A program made the position numbers and the translations under genes. A model generated the notes under the pieces. That model saw nothing but the letters and a program-made list of their open reading frames with translations, did no database searches and was not told the origin of the DNA. A stretch of 64,000 nucleotides of DNA from Clostridiales bacterium (lineage in GTDB: Bacteria > Bacillota > Clostridia > Saccharofermentanales > Saccharofermentanaceae), in the NCBI GenBank assembly GCA_017478485.1, contig JAFVDI010000012.1, forward strand, positions 1 through 64,000. Direction: 5' to 3'. Positions 17,884 through 23,924 of the stretch are shown here, in pieces. Numbering within the stretch: the first letter of the stretch is position 1; each line of letters opens with the position of its first letter.

Positions 17884-18070
17884 TATTATTCAAATATTGC
17901 CGTCGCGACGTAAAAATAGCAAGAAACTTATAACGTCTGGATAACAGATACATCGTCTAAGAAAATTGCTCATAATGCAAATGTTGCGGTTTTATTGAGT
18001 CCTGAGACAAACAAACAAAAGATTAGACAAAAAAACATAAAAATAGACTGAATATTTATTGCGAAAAAAC

Positions 18071-18099
18071 TCGACTAATTACCGCCTGCGTGATATTAT
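18071..18099 (+). promoter_or_regulatory. Extended -10 promoter placed for a leaderless transcript
   Basis: TCGACT at 18071-18076, 17-base spacer, TATTAT at 18094-18099 preceded by TGA, an extended -10. The ATG of the next gene is at 18106, six bases after the -10, so transcription would begin at or next to the start codon. TGCGTGA (18087-18093) and TCACGCA (18100-18106) form an inverted repeat around the -10, a possible operator. No Shine-Dalgarno sequence is present. The rest of the 17884-18070 gap shows nothing clear apart from a 10-bp palindrome at 17901-17910. Confidence 0.7.
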
Positions 18100-18105
18100 T
18101 CACGC

Positions 18106-18576
18106 ATGAGTATTGATAATGACCAGTTTTTGAATGAAATCCTTGATGCTGAGAACAAGAAGATCCCTTCTATGTTCAAGCTCAGCAAACTTACCGCCAG
18201 GATAGCGATTGCTTCAATCGTTGTTTTCTTTCTGCTTACCATAATGTTCATTGTCTTTTTCTACAATTCCGGTAATGAAATGGTACAGCAGAGCGACAGC
18301 GCTTATTCCATGGCCGTAAACATGTACAACAGCGATTACATCAAATATGCGGTCATCTGTCTTGCAGTAGTCATAGTCGTAGCATTTTGGCTTTTCATGG
18401 TCCAATATTATGAAAGGCGTGCGTATGTCAAGGCTTCCGATTTTGCAAACAAACTTCATTATGCGGAGATGCAGAGGAAAGAGGAAAAGCTTGCGGAGGA
18501 AAGATTTGCTTTCCGTCCCAAGATGAGTCCTGCGGAAGACCCTGCTTTCTGGACAATGAAGAAGCCCGGTAAATAA
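18106..18576 (+). CDS. Small two-span membrane protein, function unknown
   Basis: A 156-residue protein with two hydrophobic segments, IAIASIVVFFLLTIMFIVFF (~32-52) and YAVICLAVVIVVAFWLFMV (~83-102). The short N-terminus is hydrophilic and the C-terminal tail is charged and helical. I do not recognise the family. It is a clear paralogue of the next gene: both have an N-terminal acidic stretch, IP.MFK/IPKIFK and the ICLAVVI motif in the second span. There is no ribosome site; the start may be leaderless. Expression as a pair with the neighbour is likely, with a gap of only eight bases. Confidence 0.75.
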   Translation: MSIDNDQFLNEILDAENKKIPSMFKLSKLTARIAIASIVVFFLLTIMFIVFFYNSGNEMVQQSDSAYSMAVNMYNSDYIKYAVICLAVVIVVAFWLFMVQYYERRAYVKASDFANKLHYAEMQRKEEKLAEERFAFRPKMSPAEDPAFWTMKKPGK

Positions 18577-18584
18577 TTACTGTT

Positions 18585-19001
18585 ATGGGACTGGAGAACG
18601 ATAAAGTTTTTAACGAGCTCTTTGAAGAGCAGTATGCCAGGATCCCAAAGATCTTTAAACCAAACAGGAAGATAGGCAAGATAGCGCTAATCATCATTGT
18701 CTTGTTCATTGCCGCTGCAGCCTTTTTTCTCAACCGTTTTTACGATTCCGGTCACTACGTCACAATGCCGTCAGTCGGCGGTTACGAGATGGGCTATAAC
18801 GAGTACAACAACGGTTATATGGCAGCCATGATAATCTGTCTTGCTGTGGTTATCCTTATTGCCGGCTGGCTTTGTCTCTGTACGGTTTTTGAAAAGCAAG
18901 CATTTAAAAAAGCATCAAGACTTTCAAACATGATCTTCCTGGCCGAGAGACACAGGGATGAGATCAGAAGACAGAATAACAATCTCTTTAAACGTTATTA
19001 A
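18585..19001 (+). CDS. Small two-span membrane protein, paralogue of upstream gene
   Basis: A 138-residue protein with membrane segments IALIIIVLFIAAAAFFL (~32-50) and MIICLAVVILIAGWLCLC (~85-103). It shares length, layout and the ICLAVVI motif with the preceding gene, so the two came from a duplication. No strong ribosome site is seen, so it may depend on translation of the first gene. The region between the two spans differs, being rich in Gly, Tyr and Asn. The function is unknown. Confidence 0.75.
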   Translation: MGLENDKVFNELFEEQYARIPKIFKPNRKIGKIALIIIVLFIAAAAFFLNRFYDSGHYVTMPSVGGYEMGYNEYNNGYMAAMIICLAVVILIAGWLCLCTVFEKQAFKKASRLSNMIFLAERHRDEIRRQNNNLFKRY

Positions 19002-19011
19002 GCTCCAACCC

Positions 19012-19040
19012 TTGACTTTGAAACTATGACTAGATATAAT
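19012..19040 (+). promoter_or_regulatory. Promoter of the tRNA-Met-Glu-Cys cluster
   Basis: TTGACT at 19012-19017, exactly 17 bases, TATAAT at 19035-19040, 18 bases before the first tRNA. Confidence 0.85.
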
Positions 19041-19057
19041 TTCAAAGCAACTTTTAT

Positions 19058-19134
19058 GGCGGCATAGCTCAGTTGGCCAGAGCGTCCGGTTCATACCCGG
19101 CAGGTCGTAGGTTCGAATCCCACTGCCGCTACCA
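19058..19134 (+). tRNA. tRNA-Met (CAT)
   Basis: Cloverleaf with acceptor GGCGGCA / TGCCGCT, T-loop GGTTCGAATCC and an encoded CCA end. The anticodon CAT is at 19092-19094. The anticodon stem lacks the three G:C pairs of an initiator. This is therefore an elongator tRNA-Met, or tRNA-Ile2 whose CAT is modified to lysidine. The two cannot be told apart by eye. Confidence 0.9.
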
Positions 19135-19139
19135 TAAAA

Positions 19140-19214
19140 GGCCCGTTGGTCAACCGGCTAAGACGTCGCCCTTTCACGGCGGAGTAACGAGTTCAACTCT
19201 CGTACGGGTCACCA
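19140..19214 (+). tRNA. tRNA-Glu (TTC)
   Basis: Acceptor GGCCCGT / ACGGGTC, T-arm GAGTTCAACTC, encoded CCA, and anticodon TTC in the loop CTTTCAC. It lies six bases after tRNA-Met. Confidence 0.92.
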
Positions 19215-19216
19215 AT

Positions 19217-19290
19217 GGTACCATAGCCAAGTGGTAAGGCGTGGGTCTGCAAAACCCTGATCCCCAGTTCAAATCTGGGTGGTACCTCCA
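19217..19290 (+). tRNA. tRNA-Cys (GCA)
   Basis: Acceptor GGTACCA / TGGTACC with discriminator T, typical of tRNA-Cys, encoded CCA and anticodon GCA in the loop TCTGCAAA. Confidence 0.93.
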
Positions 19291-19292
19291 CA

Positions 19293-19322
19293 GAAAGCAC
19301 CGCAATTTTGCGGTGCTTTTTT
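19293..19322 (+). terminator. Intrinsic terminator of the tRNA cluster
   Basis: Stem AAAGCACCGCAA / TTGCGGTGCTTT with a two-base loop and a following T run. Confidence 0.9.
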
Positions 19323-19388
19323 ATTTCCTGTTTGATATATTTTCGTGTAGAATAATCTTCTTAAAGAACAGCGGGGTGAGAAGTTAAA

Positions 19389-20384
19389 ATGACTGATGAA
19401 ATAAAGGAAATCCTTAAAAGATACGATGAGATCGAAGCTCTTATCCTTGAGCAGAAGATAGATGAATTCGGCGACCACTTGGGTCAGGTTCCTGAAGGAA
19501 GCGATGCGGCTTCATTTGAGGAATACATCCAGGACATCGCAAGAGAAGAGACCGATAAGGCTACTCTCGCGCTGGAGACGGAACCTGATGACAGATTGGG
19601 CGGAAAGTCACTTAGAGATGTTTTCGATGCTATGACTCTTGAAGAGAAAGTTGAAACGCTCGAATACAGTGCAGTTACTTTGGACCGCGGCGTACCGCAT
19701 TCGCTCATCGCGAGCATTGCCTGTGATGACAGGGATGCAGTAAGGGATTACTGCAGTTCCGTTATCGGGAATTCCGCATGGACGGAGGAAGAGCTTAACG
19801 ATGAGGGCAAGCTTTTCGAGATCGAGTATCAGAAGGTCAAGGCATGCCTCGACGTACTCATCGAAATGAAAGAGTTCTGCTTTGTTAAGGCGGTAATCGA
19901 CCGTTTCATGAGCTATCCCAAGACAACCGAATTCGTTGCGGAATCGATCAAGAACTATGTCATCGGATGCCCGGAAGTATCCGTTCCGATCCTTATTGAA
20001 CTCATCGAAGATGACCTTGATACGGGTCTTGAGGGACCTGCAGAGGATCTTGTCATCATGCTCGCAGAGATCGGCATGAAGGAGAAGTCTGAGGACATAT
20101 ATCAGACGCTCAGACACGCTTTCCGCGCGATGACGAATAAGATCTATGCGGTTATCTGCCTCGCTGAATACGGCGATGAGAGAGCCGTTCCTCTGATGAA
20201 GAACTACATCAACAGACATCAGGATTCCATCTCGCGTGATCTCTTCTATGAGATGATGTCAGCCATCCAGAAACTCGGAGGAGACATCTCCGACATCAAT
20301 GACCCGTTTGGTGATTTCACACGCAAGTCACAGCAGAAACCGGGCAAGAATTACGGTCCTGCAGGATATAACGGAAACCACTGA
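19389..20384 (+). CDS. Acidic helical protein with HEAT-like repeats, unknown
   Basis: A 331-residue soluble protein with no signal peptide and no membrane segment. The whole sequence is predicted helical and acidic. Segments such as VPILIELIEDDLDTGLEGP and ICLAEYGDERAVPLMKNYI look like HEAT or TPR-type repeats, suggesting a scaffold or binding role. The last ~25 residues are hydrophilic and disordered. I do not recognise a named family. GGGGTGAG lies before the start, and a GH26 gene follows after 11 bases, so the two may share a transcript. Confidence 0.75.
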   Translation: MTDEIKEILKRYDEIEALILEQKIDEFGDHLGQVPEGSDAASFEEYIQDIAREETDKATLALETEPDDRLGGKSLRDVFDAMTLEEKVETLEYSAVTLDRGVPHSLIASIACDDRDAVRDYCSSVIGNSAWTEEELNDEGKLFEIEYQKVKACLDVLIEMKEFCFVKAVIDRFMSYPKTTEFVAESIKNYVIGCPEVSVPILIELIEDDLDTGLEGPAEDLVIMLAEIGMKEKSEDIYQTLRHAFRAMTNKIYAVICLAEYGDERAVPLMKNYINRHQDSISRDLFYEMMSAIQKLGGDISDINDPFGDFTRKSQQKPGKNYGPAGYNGNH

Positions 20385-20395
20385 GGCAAAGCCAG

Positions 20396-21511
20396 ATGGA
20401 AAGCGGATTTAAATACGAAAGATCGCCCAAGCTGATAGAATTGCTTGAGCTGCTCAAGAGGATCTCCGTATCGGACAAGATCATGTTCGGTCAACAGAAC
20501 GCCGGCCATATCGGCGTTACCATCAGTGAGACAGACGGAACTGAGTCTGACTGTTGGAATCTCTGCGGTAAGCATCCTGCCGTCGTAGGCATAGACACAC
20601 TAAGCTTCCTTGGCTATGAGGGGAAGATGAACGACCTCATCAAGATCGTCAAGAACCTCCACAGGCAGGGCTGCATCATATCACTGTCATCGCACATGCC
20701 CAACTTTACGCTGGGCGGTGAGGAGTTTTACGATTACTCACCCAACAATACTGACGGTGACTGCGCTCACAGGATTATGGAAGGCGGAGATCTGAATGCC
20801 AAGTACCTCAGGTTCCTCGACATGATCGCCGATTTTGCCGAAAGATGCGTCGACCTTGAAGGCGACCCGATCCCGATGATCTTCCGTCCGTTCCATGAGG
20901 ACAACGGAAACTGGTTCTGGTGGGGAAAAGAATACCTTCCCGATCTCGATTACATCGAGCTTTTCCGTTATACGATCGACTATCTCATGTATGTTAAAGG
21001 GGTCAAGAATTTCGCAGTCTGCTATTCGCCCAACGGCCCCGTCGAATCCGGCCTGGACTATTTTGCAAGATATCCCGGCGATGATGTTGTCGACATAATG
21101 GGACTCGATTACTATCACGATCATCCACATTTCGGTGACGGCTTCTTCAGAAAGCTGCAGGTATCTTTGGATCTGCTCGCACAGTGTGCGAAACTTCACG
21201 AAAAGATAGTTGCGCTTACTGAGACGGGATACCGTTCGCTTGAGACGACCGGCGGATATTTCGAAGGTCTGGCTCCGTCAGGAAATGCAAACACCACGTG
21301 GTTCAGCGATATGCTCAATGCGATAACCGGCTGTGACGGAATAGCGCTCTGTGCTTATATGCTCATCTGGGCGAACTTTTCCGACACTCAGTTCTGGCTT
21401 CCTTATGAGAAGGACGGCTTCCGTCATGAACTCTGTGATGACTTTGTTTCATTTGCAAACGACCCGCATGTCATAATGGCGCCTGTATTTGATTTTGAAG
21501 AGGTTGTCTGA
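20396..21511 (+). CDS. Glycoside hydrolase family 26 beta-mannanase-like protein
   Basis: A 371-residue (beta/alpha)8 hydrolase of family GH26, whose members mainly cut beta-1,4-mannans. The acid/base motif FRPFHEDNGNWFWWG puts Glu168 after His167, and the nucleophile is Glu276 in ALTETGYR. The N-terminal motif MFGQQNAGH is also typical. There is no signal peptide and no binding module, so it should act in the cytoplasm on imported mannooligosaccharides, unlike most GH26 enzymes. It follows the HEAT-like gene closely. A GAGG site precedes the start. Confidence 0.87.
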   Translation: MESGFKYERSPKLIELLELLKRISVSDKIMFGQQNAGHIGVTISETDGTESDCWNLCGKHPAVVGIDTLSFLGYEGKMNDLIKIVKNLHRQGCIISLSSHMPNFTLGGEEFYDYSPNNTDGDCAHRIMEGGDLNAKYLRFLDMIADFAERCVDLEGDPIPMIFRPFHEDNGNWFWWGKEYLPDLDYIELFRYTIDYLMYVKGVKNFAVCYSPNGPVESGLDYFARYPGDDVVDIMGLDYYHDHPHFGDGFFRKLQVSLDLLAQCAKLHEKIVALTETGYRSLETTGGYFEGLAPSGNANTTWFSDMLNAITGCDGIALCAYMLIWANFSDTQFWLPYEKDGFRHELCDDFVSFANDPHVIMAPVFDFEEVV

Positions 21512-21517
21512 TATATT
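21489..21517 (+). promoter_or_regulatory. Promoter of tRNA-Gly inside the GH26 gene end
   Basis: TTGATT at 21489-21494, 17-base spacer, TATATT at 21512-21517, overlapping the last codons of the GH26 gene and 15 bases before the tRNA. Confidence 0.6.
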
Positions 21518-21532
21518 GATTTTGCGCTTTTT

Positions 21533-21607
<75 letters not shown>

Positions 21608-21608
<1 letters not shown>

Positions 21609-21636
21609 TGTCCTCCTTTTACGGAGGACATTTTTA
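21608..21636 (+). terminator. Intrinsic terminator after tRNA-Gly
   Basis: Stem ATGTCCTCC / GGAGGACAT with loop TTTTAC and five T. It begins at the last base of the tRNA. Confidence 0.9.
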
Positions 21637-21753
21637 ATCCTGTTCCGCAATTGCAGGCTTTGTTTTGCAAACACACAATAATCTGTGTATACTTGTAAAA
21701 TAATGCTTATTTGATAAAAAAGCGGTAAAACAAACATCGAGGAGCATTTTAAT

Positions 21754-22626
21754 ATGAAAGGCATAATTCTTGCGGCAGGTAAGGGAACACGTCTGTATCC
21801 GGTAACAAAACCTGTCTGTAAGCCCCTTCTTCCCGTATACGACAAACCAATGATCTACTATCCGATGTCGGTCCTTATGAATTCAGGCATCAGGGACATC
21901 CTGGTAATCACTCCGCCGGATGACACAAAACCTTTCGTGGATCTTCTTGGTGACGGTTCGCATCTCGGGATCAAGATCACATATATCGAACAGAAGGTGC
22001 AGCGCGGTATCGCAGACGCGTTCATCATCGGCAAGGATTTCATCGGAAATGATTCCGTCTGCCTTGCATTGGGAGACAACATCTTCTACGGTCCTTTCTT
22101 CAAGCGCAAGTTAAGACAGGCTGCGCAGATCGTAAAAGACGGAAGTGCCGCCATCTTCGGTTACTATGTTGCAGACCCCAGAGCTTTCGGCGTCGTTGAG
22201 TTCGATGCGGACGGGAAAGCCGTATCCATCGAAGAGAAGCCTTCTCATCCTAAGTCGAACTACATTGTTCCCGGCCTTTATTTCTACGGACCTGATGTAG
22301 TAAAGATAGCAGAGAACATTCAACCTTCCGCAAGAGGAGAACTTGAGATAACATCGGTCAACGAAGAGTATCTTAAGCGCAATGAACTGAAAGTCATCGC
22401 TCTCGGAAAAGAGTTCTCATGGTTTGATGCAGGCTCTGCAGACAGCCTTTATGAGGCAGCGGGAGCCATCCGCGCGGCACAGCGCTCCGGCAACATGATC
22501 GGATGCCTTGAAGAAATCGCGCTCAAAAAGGGCTGGATCAATGAGGAAGAGTTCAGAAAGCTTGCCGATTCCATGAACAAGACCAACTACGGTCAGTATC
22601 TGGGAGCGCTCGCAGAAGAGTTCTGA
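21754..22626 (+). CDS. rmlA: Glucose-1-phosphate thymidylyltransferase RmlA
   Basis: Makes dTDP-glucose from glucose 1-phosphate and dTTP, the entry to dTDP-rhamnose and related surface sugars. The 290-residue protein has the nucleotidyltransferase start GIILAAGKGTRLYPVT, then KPMIYYPMSVLM, LALGDNIFYG with the metal Asp, and a PSARGELEITSVNEEYL segment. It stands alone here, without rmlB, rmlC or rmlD. CGAGGAG precedes the start and a two-way terminator follows. Confidence 0.95.
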   Translation: MKGIILAAGKGTRLYPVTKPVCKPLLPVYDKPMIYYPMSVLMNSGIRDILVITPPDDTKPFVDLLGDGSHLGIKITYIEQKVQRGIADAFIIGKDFIGNDSVCLALGDNIFYGPFFKRKLRQAAQIVKDGSAAIFGYYVADPRAFGVVEFDADGKAVSIEEKPSHPKSNYIVPGLYFYGPDVVKIAENIQPSARGELEITSVNEEYLKRNELKVIALGKEFSWFDAGSADSLYEAAGAIRAAQRSGNMIGCLEEIALKKGWINEEEFRKLADSMNKTNYGQYLGALAEEF

Positions 22627-22650
22627 TCACGGATTTAAAATGCATTTAAG

Positions 22651-22679
22651 AAAAAAGACGCCTGTGAAGGCGTCTTTTT
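22651..22679. terminator. Bidirectional terminator between rmlA and the L,D-transpeptidase
   Basis: AAAAAAGACGCC / GGCGTCTTTTT: an A run on one side and a T run on the other, so it can end both converging genes. Confidence 0.9.
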
Positions 22680-22699
22680 GCTTTATCCTGCAACTGTCA

Positions 22700-23818
22700 T
22701 CAGTAAACGTATGCCATCGACTTTTTCGGTACGTTCTTGTAGATATACTTTGCATCATCGGTTGCCATTCTGATGCAGCCGTGGGAGATGCGCTTCCCGA
22801 GCGTCGGGCTGTATACCTTCTTGCCGTTCCAGTAGTAAGGAACGCTGTGGAAATAATAATTCTTGTAGTATCTGGTACAGTACTTGCAGCGGACGGCTCC
22901 GGCAAAGAATTTCTTCTTCTTGCCCTTGATCGGGTGTTTGCCCTTCTTGGTCGGCGTGGCAGCTTTTCCTACACCTACGTAGATAAACCTTACGAGTTTC
23001 CAGTTTCCCTTGGAACCCTTGAAGACGCCGGCAAAGAACTTGCTCGTGTCGCAAAGGATAAGCCATTTTGTTTTGCTGCTGATGCCCTGGGCCTTTTCGG
23101 TCATGGCCTTCTTAATGTGGTCGGCATTCATAACAGCCGTGCTTCTCTGGCTCTTTACACCCGCGACAGCACCGGGTTTTCCGGCACCCTTTTCCGTCAG
23201 GACGATCTGAATTGCCTCAATGAAACGTGCATAATGCATTACGCCTGCAATTTCACCGTTCTTCGCCCAGTCGAGCCAGCCGTTGCTTGTGCGGACGTGA
23301 ACGCGGTAATAGATATCGTATTTTTCCGCAAGCGCGCCTGTAAGCCTGATCTGGATCATGTCGAGCTTATAGCCCTTCTTGCCTGAAGTCTTTCCGTTGG
23401 TCTTGAATGCTCCCCAGCCCTTCTTATAGGCATGGGTGCGGTACTGGATCTTGCCGGATGTGGAGCTCTTGAGTTTGATCTGGAGCGCCTCGAGAGTTCT
23501 CTTCTTTCCGACACTTCCGGAAAGATTAGCCTGCTTCTTGTATTTCTTTTCCCACTTCCTGTAGCGTGCCCGTGTACGGTAAGTGAGCGTAGCGCCGGCC
23601 GGAGCCTTAAAAGGAACGGGCTGTGTGGGTGATTCCGTATTCTGCGGGTTCTCTGGAGTTTCAGGTGTCTCATCATCGAGAACGATCAGGGATTCGGAAG
23701 CTGCAGTGTCAGAAGAAACTGTACCGTCAGAGGAAGCTGATACGTTGAACGAAAAGAACGACGTCAGCAACAGCGCGGTAAGAATACTTGCTGAAATTTT
23801 CTTAATGGCAGCACTCAT
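22700..23818 (-). CDS. Secreted L,D-transpeptidase with ChW-like repeats
   Basis: A 372-residue exported protein. A signal peptide (~1-30) is followed by a Glu/Pro/Thr-rich linker to ~75, and then ~130 residues of repeats of the clostridial hydrophobic-Trp type (YRTHAYKKGWGAF...NGKTSG, YYRVHVRTSNGWLDWA). The C-terminal YkuD domain has the catalytic motif SHGCIRM with its Cys. Such enzymes make 3-3 cross-links in peptidoglycan or attach proteins to it. The ATG at 23818 is chosen over one six bases upstream because AGGAGG then has proper spacing. It is divergent from the OpgB-like gene. Confidence 0.88.
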   Translation of the reverse strand: MSAAIKKISASILTALLLTSFFSFNVSASSDGTVSSDTAASESLIVLDDETPETPENPQNTESPTQPVPFKAPAGATLTYRTRARYRKWEKKYKKQANLSGSVGKKRTLEALQIKLKSSTSGKIQYRTHAYKKGWGAFKTNGKTSGKKGYKLDMIQIRLTGALAEKYDIYYRVHVRTSNGWLDWAKNGEIAGVMHYARFIEAIQIVLTEKGAGKPGAVAGVKSQRSTAVMNADHIKKAMTEKAQGISSKTKWLILCDTSKFFAGVFKGSKGNWKLVRFIYVGVGKAATPTKKGKHPIKGKKKKFFAGAVRCKYCTRYYKNYYFHSVPYYWNGKKVYSPTLGKRISHGCIRMATDDAKYIYKNVPKKSMAYVY

Positions 23819-23844
23819 AAACATCCTCCTGATAAATTATCTAA

Positions 23845-23873
23845 ATAATACCGAAAGAGAGATTTTATTACAA
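23845..23873 (-). promoter_or_regulatory. Promoter of the L,D-transpeptidase gene
   Basis: On the minus strand TTGTAA (23873-23868), 17-base spacer, TATTAT (23850-23845), upstream of the AGGAGG ribosome site. Confidence 0.65.
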
Positions 23874-23886
23874 ATAAATATCAAAC

Positions 23887-23915
23887 TTTACAAATAATTA
23901 CGCAATAAGTATATT
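23887..23915 (+). promoter_or_regulatory. Promoter placed for a leaderless OpgB-like transcript
   Basis: TTTACA at 23887-23892, 17-base spacer, TATATT at 23910-23915. The ATG is at 23925, nine bases after the -10, and no ribosome-binding sequence lies in between. Confidence 0.7.
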
Positions 23916-23924
23916 TATTCTGCT

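Noticed and set aside
17901..17910. Perfect 10-bp palindrome CGTCGCGACG after rplL
   Set aside because: Isolated, no promoter nearby and no second copy seen; may be chance.
22640..23386. Plus-strand open frame of 248 codons opposite the L,D-transpeptidase
   Set aside because: It lies wholly antisense to a gene with a signal peptide, repeats and YkuD motif, begins in a terminator and has no family features.
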